A DNA stretch of 64,000 nucleotides from NCBI RefSeq assembly GCF_036090055.1, contig NZ_CP107970.1:1614501-1678500 (forward strand). Direction: 5' to 3'. The stretch is from Nocardioides sp. NBC_00368 (GTDB lineage Bacteria > Actinomycetota > Actinomycetes > Propionibacteriales > Nocardioidaceae). The translations under genes and the position numbers were made by a program. This document shows positions 1 through 7,308 of the stretch, one piece after another. Numbering within the stretch: the stretch's first letter is position 1; every line of letters begins with the position of its first letter. The notes beneath the pieces are model-generated. The model made no database searches. It was not told the origin of the DNA and saw only the letters and a program-made list of their open reading frames with translations.

Positions 1-2
1 TG

Positions 3-1115
3 CCCGGGGACGCGCTGACGCCACCCGGCCGCCCGCGGCGTGCCGCCAAGATCGCCGGGGTCGGCCTCGCCGTGCTCGCCGTCGCCGGAACGGCGGCCGG
101 TGCCTATGCCTACGCCGACCGCGGCGACGGCTCCACCACTCCGGACGCACTCCCCCCGGCGACGGCAGAGGTCACCCGCGGCACCCTCACCGACGAGGTC
201 ACCGAGGGAGGCACGCTCGGCTACGGAACCCTCGTCCCGATCAGCTCCCGCAGGCCCGGCACCGTCACGGCCCTTCCCGACGAAGGAGAGGTCGTACGCC
301 GCGGGGAACCGCTCTTCGAGGTCGACGCCACCCCCGTACCCCTGCTCTACGGCACCGTTCCCGCGTGGCGAGACCTCGCCCCCGGTGACGAGGGCGCGGA
401 TGTGAAGCAGCTCGAGAAGAACCTCTGGGCGCTGGGCCATCGCGGTTTCGACGTCGACGAGGACTACACCGACGCGACCGCGGACGCCGTCGCGGAGTGG
501 CAGGAGGATCTCGGCGTCGAGGAGACCGGGACGGTCCGGACCGGCGACGTCGTCGTCCAGCCTGCCGCGGTCAGGATCGGCAGCCTCTCCGCGAGCCTGG
601 GCGACCAGGCAGGAAACGGTGGTCCGGTGCTGTCCGTGACCGACACCGTGCCGTCGGTGACGGTGACCCTCGACCCCGCCGACCGGCGGATGGCCGAGGT
701 GGGTGCCGCCGTGGAGGTGACCCTTCCCGACGGCACCCGGGCCGCCGGCAAGGTCACCGACGCCGCCACGAAGGTGTCCGAGGAGTCCGGCGGGGGCGGC
801 GGGGACGACGGCGAGTCCACCACCACGCTCGAGGTGGTAGCGGTGCTGACCGAGAAGAAGGGCCGCGAGGCCGCCGCTGCCTACGACGCCGCGGCCGTCG
901 ACGTCGCCTTCACCGCGGGCGAGCGCAAGGACGTGCTCACGGTCCCGGTCGCTGCGCTCGTCGCCCTCGCCGAGGGTGGCTTCGGCGTCGAGGTCGTCAA
1001 CGGCAGCACCACGGAGTACGTCCCGGTCGAGGCCGGCCTCTTCTCGGGCGGACGGGTCGAGATCTCAGGCGAGGGCATCACCGAGGGGACCGTCGTAGGG
1101 GTGCCGGGTGAGTGA
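3..1115 (+). CDS. Efflux ABC transporter adaptor (MacA/HlyD-like) with peptidoglycan-binding domain, 5' end outside window
   Basis: The frame is open to the window edge, so the true start probably lies upstream; the first ATG/GTG-like codon is the GTG at 72, inside the membrane anchor (hydrophobic run AGVGLAVLAVAGTAAGAYAY). About 25 residues later begins a biotinyl-lipoyl/HlyD-like beta segment (SSRRPGTVTALPDEGEVVRRGEPLFEVD), then a peptidoglycan-binding-like domain (GDEGADVKQLEKNLWALG), then further HlyD-like strands. It would link the ABC pump encoded by the next two genes to the cell wall or exterior. Its stop overlaps the start of the ATPase gene, so the three genes form one operon. Substrate is not predictable. 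Family assignment is firm; the N-terminus is not. Confidence 0.85.
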   Translation, partial: PGDALTPPGRPRRAAKIAGVGLAVLAVAGTAAGAYAYADRGDGSTTPDALPPATAEVTRGTLTDEVTEGGTLGYGTLVPISSRRPGTVTALPDEGEVVRRGEPLFEVDATPVPLLYGTVPAWRDLAPGDEGADVKQLEKNLWALGHRGFDVDEDYTDATADAVAEWQEDLGVEETGTVRTGDVVVQPAAVRIGSLSASLGDQAGNGGPVLSVTDTVPSVTVTLDPADRRMAEVGAAVEVTLPDGTRAAGKVTDAATKVSEESGGGGGDDGESTTTLEVVAVLTEKKGREAAAAYDAAAVDVAFTAGERKDVLTVPVAALVALAEGGFGVEVVNGSTTEYVPVEAGLFSGGRVEISGEGITEGTVVGVPGE

Positions 1116-1809
1116 GCCGATGATCGAGCTGACCGACGTGCACAAGTCGTACGCCGGCGGCGTGCGGGCCCTGGACGGTGCCAGCATCCGGATCGATGCC
1201 GGTGAGCTGGTCGGCGTCGTCGGCCCCTCCGGATCGGGCAAGTCGACGATGCTGCACATCCTCGGCACCCTGGACCGGCCGACCTCGGGCCGGGTCAGTA
1301 TCGCCGGGCACGACGTGCGCACGCTCGAGGATGCCCAGCTCTCCGCACTGCGGGCGAGCCGGATCGGCTTCGTCTTCCAGCAGTTCCACCTCGCCCCGGG
1401 GACAACCGCCCTCGACAACGTCGCCGACGGGCTGCTCTACAGCGGCCGACGGCGTACGGAGCGCCGCGACCTCGCCTCGCAGGCACTGACCCGGGTCGGG
1501 CTCGGTCACCGGCTGACCCACCGGCCGCACGAGCTCTCCGGCGGTGAGAAGCAGCGGGTGGCGATCGCCCGGGCAGTTGCCGGCGGTCCCGCGCTCCTGC
1601 TCGCCGACGAGCCGACCGGCGCGCTTGACTCGGCATCCGGGGCCGGGGTGATGGAGCTCCTCCGGGACCTTCATCGCGATGGCACGACCGTCGTGATCAT
1701 CACCCACGACCACGACATCGCCCGATCACTGCCACGACAGATCGGGATCCGCGACGGCCGGATCGTCTCCGACAGCTCCTCGGTGTCGCTGGTGGGTGGT
1801 CTCCGATGA
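1108..1809 (+). CDS. ABC transporter ATP-binding protein, MacB/LolD type
   Basis: A complete 233-residue nucleotide-binding subunit. Walker A (GPSGSGKS, residues 39-46), the Q-loop (FVFQQFHL), the signature LSGGEKQRVAIARA, Walker B with catalytic Glu (LLLADEPTGALD) and the switch His (IITHDHD) are all present. The annotated start is GTG at 1108, overlapping the adaptor stop; an ATG at 1120 (MIELTDVHKSY) would give a typical family N-terminus and is an alternative. It should power the FtsX-type permease whose start overlaps its stop. Substrate unknown; such cassettes export peptides, antibiotics or lipoproteins. Confidence 0.95.
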   Translation: MSEPMIELTDVHKSYAGGVRALDGASIRIDAGELVGVVGPSGSGKSTMLHILGTLDRPTSGRVSIAGHDVRTLEDAQLSALRASRIGFVFQQFHLAPGTTALDNVADGLLYSGRRRTERRDLASQALTRVGLGHRLTHRPHELSGGEKQRVAIARAVAGGPALLLADEPTGALDSASGAGVMELLRDLHRDGTTVVIITHDHDIARSLPRQIGIRDGRIVSDSSSVSLVGGLR

Positions 1810-3005
1810 GCACGCTGACACCTGGCCGGCTCAGCGCCGGCGACCGACTGAGGGTCGGGGCCGCCGGGCTGCGGACCCGCCCGATGCGGGTCTTCCTCTC
1901 CTCCCTGGGGATCGCGATCGGGATCGCGGCGATGATCGCGGTCGTGGGCATCTCCTCGTCCTCGCGCGCCGACCTCGACGCTCAGCTCGACGCGCTCGGC
2001 ACCAACCTGCTGAGCGCGCAGAACGGGACGACCATGATGGGCCAGCAGGCGGTGCTGCCGCTGTCCGCGGAGTCGATGGTCGGCCGGATCGGCCCGGTCA
2101 CCGACGTCTCCGCCATCGGCGTCGTGCCCGACGTCAGGGTCTACCGGTCCGACAAGATCCCTGCGGCCGAGACCAAGGGGATCGCGGCGTACGCAGCCCG
2201 GACGGACCTTCTCGAGACCACCTCCACCGAGCTCGCCGCCGGGACCTGGCTGAACGACTCGACCGCGCAGTATCCGGCAGTGGTGCTGGGCTCCGCGGCC
2301 GCGGAGCGGCTGGGCGTGACCTCACCGAGCCCCGAGGTCCAGATCCTCGTCGGGGGAAGGTGGTTCACCGTCGTCGGGATCCTCGAGCCCTCGCCGTTGG
2401 TGCCCGAGATCGACTCCGGGGCGTTGATCGGCTGGCCGGCCGCCCAGGAGGTGCTCGGCTTCGACGGGCATCCCACCACCCTCTACGCCCGAGCCGCGCC
2501 GGACCAGGTGGAATCGGTCCAGGAGGTGCTCGGCGCCACCGCCAATCCGGAAGCCCCCGGAGAGGTCGACGTCGCCCAGCCCTCCGACGCGCTCGAGGCG
2601 CAGCAGGCGGCCGACCAGGCCTTCACCGCCCTGCTGCTCGGCATCGGCGCGGTCGCGCTGGTGGTCGGTGGCGTCGGCGTCGCCAACACGATGGTGATCT
2701 CGGTGCTGGAGCGGCGCGCCGAGATCGGTCTGCGGCGCTCGCTGGGTGCGACCCGTGGCCAGGTCCGCTCCCAGTTCCTGACCGAGTCGCTGCTGCTCTC
2801 GCTGCTCGGCGGCCTCGCGGGGGTGGCCATCGGCGGGGTCGTCACCTTGGCGTACGCCCTGACACAGGGGTGGACCCCGGTGATCCCGCCCTGGGCGCTG
2901 GGCGGTGGCCTCGGTGCGACCCTGCTGGTCGGCTGCGTCGCAGGCCTCTACCCGGCGGCGCGGGCGGCGCGGCTCTCGCCGACGGAGGCGCTCGCGACCC
3001 CGTGA
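1806..3005 (+). CDS. FtsX/MacB-type ABC transporter permease
   Basis: A 399-residue membrane subunit starting at an ATG inside the ATPase stop (ATGA). It has the MacB arrangement: one N-terminal transmembrane helix (about residues 27-50), a large extracellular MacB_PCD-like domain (about 55-265), then three C-terminal helices forming the FtsX domain, with the typical cytoplasmic motif ERRAEIGLRRSLGATRGQVR before the third-from-last helix pair. With the two preceding genes it makes a complete tripartite-like exporter. The final residues (YPAARAARLSPTEALATP) are the standard ending of the family, so the gene is intact. Confidence 0.93.
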   Translation: MSTLTPGRLSAGDRLRVGAAGLRTRPMRVFLSSLGIAIGIAAMIAVVGISSSSRADLDAQLDALGTNLLSAQNGTTMMGQQAVLPLSAESMVGRIGPVTDVSAIGVVPDVRVYRSDKIPAAETKGIAAYAARTDLLETTSTELAAGTWLNDSTAQYPAVVLGSAAAERLGVTSPSPEVQILVGGRWFTVVGILEPSPLVPEIDSGALIGWPAAQEVLGFDGHPTTLYARAAPDQVESVQEVLGATANPEAPGEVDVAQPSDALEAQQAADQAFTALLLGIGAVALVVGGVGVANTMVISVLERRAEIGLRRSLGATRGQVRSQFLTESLLLSLLGGLAGVAIGGVVTLAYALTQGWTPVIPPWALGGGLGATLLVGCVAGLYPAARAARLSPTEALATP

Positions 3006-3015
3006 GGACCGCGGT

Positions 3016-3063
3016 GCCGACCCGCCGTCCCACCGGTGAACGTGCTGGTGGGACGGCGTCGGC
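3016..3063. terminator. Bidirectional hairpin terminator between convergent genes
   Basis: A 12-bp perfect stem (CGCCGTCCCACC at 3023-3034 paired with 3047-3058, 12-nt loop) is extended by a further GCCGA/TCGGC pairing across a small bulge. It lies exactly between the stop of the permease gene (+) and the stop of the kinase gene (-). No U tract follows, as is common in actinobacteria. Confidence 0.75.
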
Positions 3064-3068
3064 CGGGT

Positions 3069-3608
3069 TCAGATCAGGAAGTCTCCGCCGGCCACGGCGT
3101 CCGCCACCGCCCGAAGGGTCTCCTCGGGTGAGTGGCGGCTGGTGTCGATCACGTGGCGCTCCAGCTCACCCAGGTCCGCGAGCTGGTCCCAGAGCAGCAG
3201 GACCGGTCCCTCCTCGACCAGCGCGTCGGGACCGCTGCGTGCCTGTGCTCGACGCAGGGTCTCCTCGCGGTCCGGCCGGAGCACCACGTAGTGAACGGAC
3301 AGGCCGGGGTGCTCCTCGAGTCCCCTGCGGTAGTGGTCCAGCATCCACGGCCCGACGATCCCGTCGACCACCACGGTGAACCCGCCCTCGGCGTAGCCGT
3401 AGGCCGCGGTCGCGATCACGTGGACCACGGTCTGGTTCTGCTCGTGCGACTCGGGCAGGTACGGCGGGATCATGCCAGCGACGATGTAGTGCCAGAAGTC
3501 GTCGGTGTGCAGGTGCACGGCCTTGTCGAACCCGCCGGCCAGCTCACGTGCCGTGGTCGACTTGCCCGCTCCCGGCGGACCGGTCAGGACGATGACGCTG
3601 CCTCGCAT
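3069..3608 (-). CDS. AAA/P-loop small-molecule kinase-like protein
   Basis: The protein begins MRGSVIVLTGPPGAGKST, putting a Walker A motif directly at the N-terminus as in zeta-toxin/chloramphenicol-phosphotransferase-type kinases. I chose the ATG at 3608 over one 27 nt upstream because the longer form overlaps the stop of the preceding hydrolase gene and adds residues before the first beta strand. Further features are HTDDFWHYIVAGMIPPY (likely substrate-binding Asp region) and RPDREETLRRAQAR (a lid-like Arg segment). About 179 residues, complete. The substrate cannot be told; no antitoxin gene is adjacent, so a zeta-type toxin role is not supported. Confidence 0.75.
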   Translation of the reverse strand: MRGSVIVLTGPPGAGKSTTARELAGGFDKAVHLHTDDFWHYIVAGMIPPYLPESHEQNQTVVHVIATAAYGYAEGGFTVVVDGIVGPWMLDHYRRGLEEHPGLSVHYVVLRPDREETLRRAQARSGPDALVEEGPVLLLWDQLADLGELERHVIDTSRHSPEETLRAVADAVAGGDFLI

Positions 3609-3618
3609 GCCCTGGAGG

Positions 3619-4425
3619 CTAGCCCCTGCCGGCACGGGCGAGGGAGTCGAGCATTCCCCCGAGCGCCTCCGGGGCGTCCACGTGGGCGAGGTGGCCCTGA
3701 CCGGGCAGGCGATGGACCCCGGGATCAGGAATCCGGGCTCTGATCTCCTCGAAGGATGTCCCGTACGGCCCGATGCCGACGTTGTGCTCGCCGATGATCA
3801 GGCCGATCACGCCGGCCCGCGACCCCAACGTCCCCGGCATCTCCGCCCGGGTGAGGGCGCCGAGCTCGGCGTAGAGGGGCTCGCTGAGCCGACACAGCAT
3901 CGCCCACGCGCTGCGGTCGGACCTGAGGTTCTCGACGTGCTCCGCCGAGAACCCCGAGACCTGCCGATTCACGATCTCGACGCTGCGGTCCCGGTCGCCG
4001 CGCTCGTCCGCCTCCTGCAGGGACGGCAGCGCATCTGCACCGAACCCGGGCGCGACCGGTTCGTACGCGATGACGTGCTCGACCGGTTGCTCGGAGGCGA
4101 GCAGGAGCGCGACGAGACCGCCGTAGCTCCAGCCGAAGATGTCCTTCGGCTGACCGACCTGCTCGATCACTGCCTTCAGGTCGTCGACCTCGGTCCGGAT
4201 CGAATAGCCCTCGCCGAGGGGGCCAGAAGGGAAACGCCCGCGGCGGTTGATGATCGAGACCGACGGCCACCGGGTCGTGGCCCTGGCGACGTGCCGCCAC
4301 CCGTGGGCATCGCTCATGACACCGGGAACGACGAGCAGACCGGGAATCTCCCCGTCTCCGTAGACATCGACGGTGAGCGAACCGCCGTCGGTGGTCGGGA
4401 CAGTTTTCTGAAACGTACGCTCCAT
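3619..4425 (-). CDS. Alpha/beta-fold hydrolase
   Basis: 268 residues with a canonical alpha/beta hydrolase layout: oxyanion-side region LLVVPGVMSDAHGW, nucleophile elbow GWSYGG (Ser near residue 102), and a C-terminal catalytic His in PGQGHLAHVDAPEAL. It is an esterase/lyase-type enzyme of unknown substrate. It is divergent from a TetR regulator with only 38 bp between start codons, so the regulator very probably represses it. A good ribosome site (AGGAG) lies just upstream of the ATG. Confidence 0.85.
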   Translation of the reverse strand: MERTFQKTVPTTDGGSLTVDVYGDGEIPGLLVVPGVMSDAHGWRHVARATTRWPSVSIINRRGRFPSGPLGEGYSIRTEVDDLKAVIEQVGQPKDIFGWSYGGLVALLLASEQPVEHVIAYEPVAPGFGADALPSLQEADERGDRDRSVEIVNRQVSGFSAEHVENLRSDRSAWAMLCRLSEPLYAELGALTRAEMPGTLGSRAGVIGLIIGEHNVGIGPYGTSFEEIRARIPDPGVHRLPGQGHLAHVDAPEALGGMLDSLARAGRG

Positions 4426-4463
4426 AACTCCTATTATGAAGCGAGCGCTCTATAATTCAACTC
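4426..4463. promoter_or_regulatory. Divergent promoter/operator between hydrolase and TetR gene
   Basis: This 38-bp gap holds a perfect palindrome GAGCGCTC (4443-4450) and, immediately beside it, TATAAT (4451-4456) ending 7 nt before the TetR ATG. That matches a -10 box giving a leaderless or nearly leaderless TetR transcript. The strip is distinctly A+T-rich for this genome. A palindrome overlapping both divergent promoters is the standard place for a TetR operator. Confidence 0.6.
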
Positions 4464-5117
4464 ATGAGCTCCCGGCCCCTCGGACGTCCGCCGATGTTCG
4501 ACCGCGACGATGCGGTGCTGGCCGCCGCGCGGCTCTTCTGGAGCCGGGGATACTCCGGCACGACCACGCGCGCGCTCAGCTCCGCTCTCGGGATGTCCAC
4601 CTCGAGCATCTATGCCGCGTTCGGCAGCAAGGCCGGTCTCTTCGAGGAGGCCGTCCGCACCTTTGCGGAGCGTTACCGGACCATCTATGCCGAGGCCTGC
4701 GCTGAACCCGAGCTCGGCGATGTCCTCGAGCGGCTCCTGCGTCGTTCGGTCGAGGAGTTCACCCAGCCCCGAGCCCGTCACCCGGGCTGCCTGATCAGCA
4801 GTGCCGCGATGACGGACATGCCCGACACCATCGACACCCGCACCTACGTGAGCGACCTGCACGCCTCCAACGAGCAGCTACTCCGGGAGCGCATCGAGCG
4901 AGCCCGCGACGCGGGCCGACTGAGACCCGGCGTGGATCCGTCGACGCTCGCCGCGCTCGTGCAGACGCTCTGGCACGGGCTGTCGGCGCAGTCCAACCAG
5001 GGCCTCGACCGCGACAGGCTCCTCGAGATCGTCGACGCCGCACTCGGGACACTCCTCGACCAGGAAGGCCCGGGCGGCCGACCAGCGACCCAACCTGAAC
5101 GTTCCCGACCCGCGTAG
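4464..5117 (+). CDS. TetR/AcrR family transcriptional regulator
   Basis: 217 residues. The N-terminal helix-turn-helix is clear (AARLFWSRGYSGTTTRALSSALGMS, then SSIYAAFGSKAGLFEEAV), followed by a helical ligand domain containing a conserved Cys (HPGCLISSAAM), as in the TetR_C subgroup near NemR/AcuR-like repressors. It probably represses itself and the divergent hydrolase through the shared operator. Its stop is 1 nt from the stop of the convergent acyl-CoA dehydrogenase gene. Confidence 0.88.
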   Translation: MSSRPLGRPPMFDRDDAVLAAARLFWSRGYSGTTTRALSSALGMSTSSIYAAFGSKAGLFEEAVRTFAERYRTIYAEACAEPELGDVLERLLRRSVEEFTQPRARHPGCLISSAAMTDMPDTIDTRTYVSDLHASNEQLLRERIERARDAGRLRPGVDPSTLAALVQTLWHGLSAQSNQGLDRDRLLEIVDAALGTLLDQEGPGGRPATQPERSRPA

Positions 5118-5118
5118 G

Positions 5119-6291
5119 TCACAGGGTCGATTGGATGCCGGCGAGGAGCTGGCGGGCCATCACGATCCGCTGGACCTGGTTGGTGCCCTCATAGATCTGG
5201 GTGATCTTGGCATCACGCATCATCCGCTCCACCGGATAGTCACGCGTGAACCCATACCCACCCAGCAGCTGGACCGCATCCGTGGTCACCTGCATCGCCA
5301 CATCCGAGGCGAACGCCTTCGCAGCCGCACCGAAGAACGTCAGGTCCTTGTCACCCCGCTCCGAACGACCCGCGGCCGCGTAGGTCAGCTGGCGGGCGGC
5401 CTCGATCTTCATCCCCATGTCCGCGACCATGAACTCCACCCCCTGGAACTCCGCGATCGGCTTGCCGAACTGCTGGCGCTCCTTGATGTAGCCCAGCGCA
5501 TAGTCCAGCGCACCCTGCGCCACACCCACCGCCTGGGCCGCGATCGTGATCCGGGTGTGGTCCAGGGTCTGCATCGCATAGGTGAACCCCTTGCCCTCCT
5601 CGCCGATGATCCGGTCGGCGGGGATGCGTACGTTGTCGAAGTAGACCTCGCGGGTCGGGGATCCCTTGATCCCGAGCTTCTTCTCCGGGGCACCGAAGGA
5701 GACGCCCTCGTCGGACTTCTCGACCACGAACGCGGAGATCCCCTTGGAACGCATCGAAGGGTCGGTGACCGCGAGGACGGTGTAGTACTCCGAGACCCCC
5801 GCATTCGTGATCCACCGCTTGACACCGTTGAGCACCCAGAAGTCGCCGTCGCGTACGGCCCGGGTCTTCTGATTCGCCGCATCCGAGCCCGCATCGGGCT
5901 CAGAGAGACAGTAAGAGAAGTTGCCCTGCCCCGCGGCCAGCGCACCCAGATACTTCTTCTTCAGCTCCTCCGACCCACCGATCTGCACCGGCAACGACCC
6001 CAGCTTGTTCACCGCCGGGATCAACGAGGCCGACACATCCGCACGCGCGATCTCCTCGATCACCAACACCGTCGCCAGCGCATCCGCACCCACACCCCCG
6101 TACGCCTCCGGCACATGCGGCGCGAAGAACTCGGTCTCGATCAACGCATCATGCGCCTCCTGCGGATAACGAGCCTCCTCATCAACCGCAGCCGCAGCCG
6201 GCGCGATCTTCGCATCACAGATCTCACGGATCGCCTTGCGGATCTCCTGGTGCTCCTCGGAGAGGGCGAACAACGGGTACTGGTCGGACAT
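5119..6291 (-). CDS. Acyl-CoA dehydrogenase
   Basis: 390 residues, the normal size for a soluble FAD-dependent acyl-CoA dehydrogenase. Start at MSDQYPLFALSEEHQEIRK; the frame continues upstream only as antisense of the next gene. Visible motifs: the FAD/substrate signature (FSYCLSEPDAGSDAANQKT), WITNAGVSEYYTVLA, and the C-terminal QIYEGTNQVQRIVMARQLL carrying the likely catalytic Glu. It makes a trans-2-enoyl-CoA from an acyl-CoA. It lies 25 bp downstream of a 3-hydroxyacyl-CoA dehydrogenase gene and is probably co-transcribed with it, giving two beta-oxidation steps. Chain-length preference is not readable. Confidence 0.93.
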   Translation of the reverse strand: MSDQYPLFALSEEHQEIRKAIREICDAKIAPAAAAVDEEARYPQEAHDALIETEFFAPHVPEAYGGVGADALATVLVIEEIARADVSASLIPAVNKLGSLPVQIGGSEELKKKYLGALAAGQGNFSYCLSEPDAGSDAANQKTRAVRDGDFWVLNGVKRWITNAGVSEYYTVLAVTDPSMRSKGISAFVVEKSDEGVSFGAPEKKLGIKGSPTREVYFDNVRIPADRIIGEEGKGFTYAMQTLDHTRITIAAQAVGVAQGALDYALGYIKERQQFGKPIAEFQGVEFMVADMGMKIEAARQLTYAAAGRSERGDKDLTFFGAAAKAFASDVAMQVTTDAVQLLGGYGFTRDYPVERMMRDAKITQIYEGTNQVQRIVMARQLLAGIQSTL

Positions 6292-6316
6292 GCGGACTCC
6301 ACTCACGTGTGCGGGC

Positions 6317-7165
6317 TCAGTAGGCGTAGAAGCCCTGGCCGGACTTCTTGCCGAGGAGACCGGCGTCGACCATGCGGTCCAGCAGCGGCGGCGGCGAGTA
6401 GAGCGGCTCCTTGAACTCCTCGTACATCGAGATGCCGATCGCCCGGACGGTGTCGAGGCCGATGAGGTCCGAGAGCGCCAGCGGGCCCATCGGATGGCCG
6501 CAGCCGAGGACCATCCCGTTGTCGATGTCGGCCGCGGAGGCGTAGCCCGCCTCGTACATCCTGACGGCACTGAGGAGGTAGGGCACCAGCAGGCTGTTGA
6601 CCACGAAGCCCGCCCGGTCGGTCGCCTCGATCGGCTGCTTGCCGAGCGTCTTCCCGACGAAGGTCTGCATCCGCTCCAGAGTCTTCGGCGAGGTGGTCAG
6701 GCTCGGGATCAGCTCGACCAGCTGCATCACCGGCGCCGGGTTGAAGAAGTGCACGCCCATCACGTTCGCCGCCCGGCCGGAGACCGCACCCAGCTTCACG
6801 ATCGGGATCGAGGAGGTGTTGGACGCCAGGATCGCGTCGTCCTTCTCCAACAGCGCCCCGACCGTCCGGAACAGGTCGAGCTTGATGTCCTCCCTCTCGG
6901 AGGCTGCTTCGACCACGAGGTCGCGGTCGCTCAACCGGCCGAGATCGGTCGTGAAGGTGATGCGTTCCAGCACCCCCGCCATGTCCTGCTCGCTGAGCTT
7001 GCCGCGGCTCACCGCGCGCTCCAGACTCCCCCGGACCTTCGCCTCGGCGGCCTGCGCCGCCTCCTGACTGATCTCCACCGTGACGGTGTCCAGCCCAGAA
7101 CGAGCACACACCTCGGTGATCCCCGAGCCCATCAGCCCGCCACCGATCACGCCAATCCGATCCAT
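6317..7165 (-). CDS. 3-hydroxybutyryl-CoA / 3-hydroxyacyl-CoA dehydrogenase
   Basis: 282 residues, single-domain PaaH/FadB2-type enzyme. The N-terminal NAD-binding motif is GVIGGGLMGSGI, followed by the expected acidic residue of the second strand (VTVEIS). The catalytic region VHFFNPAPVMQLVELI contains the active His; the C-terminal domain has the GFVVNSLLVPYL and GCGHPMGPLALSDLIGLD signatures. It oxidises (S)-3-hydroxyacyl-CoA to 3-oxoacyl-CoA with NAD. First gene of an operon with the acyl-CoA dehydrogenase; a GAGGAG ribosome site precedes the ATG and a tandem operator lies further upstream. Confidence 0.93.
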   Translation of the reverse strand: MDRIGVIGGGLMGSGITEVCARSGLDTVTVEISQEAAQAAEAKVRGSLERAVSRGKLSEQDMAGVLERITFTTDLGRLSDRDLVVEAASEREDIKLDLFRTVGALLEKDDAILASNTSSIPIVKLGAVSGRAANVMGVHFFNPAPVMQLVELIPSLTTSPKTLERMQTFVGKTLGKQPIEATDRAGFVVNSLLVPYLLSAVRMYEAGYASAADIDNGMVLGCGHPMGPLALSDLIGLDTVRAIGISMYEEFKEPLYSPPPLLDRMVDAGLLGKKSGQGFYAY

Positions 7166-7204
7166 CCCAGCTCCTCGTTCACAGGTCGGTCACGGGTCTC
7201 AAAT

Positions 7205-7238
7205 TACTTGGACACCATAGTATCCAACTACTTGGACA
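7205..7238. promoter_or_regulatory. Tandem operator upstream of the acyl-CoA/hydroxyacyl-CoA dehydrogenase operon
   Basis: TACTTGGACA occurs twice as a direct repeat (7205-7214 and 7229-7238, period 24 bp), and between them TATCCAA creates inverted pairs: TTGGA(7208)...TCCAA(7223) and TCCAA-CTAC-TTGGA (7223-7236). The block sits in the A+T-rich 143-bp gap ahead of the dehydrogenase operon, so two dimers of one repressor probably bind side by side. The regulator is not encoded next to it. Confidence 0.65.
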
Positions 7239-7308
7239 TCAAAGCATCTGGCTCGCAGCAGCCTGCTCCCCGGGCACGACACCCCGAAGAGCCTCGGACG
7301 GTAAGGGC

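Noticed and set aside
1796..3379. 527-residue plus-strand frame covering the permease and beyond
   Set aside because: Arg/Gly/Pro-rich alternative frame of the FtsX-type gene with no domain.
3069..3608. Zeta-type toxin
   Set aside because: P-loop position fits, but there is no epsilon-like antitoxin gene and its neighbours are a hydrolase and an ABC cassette.
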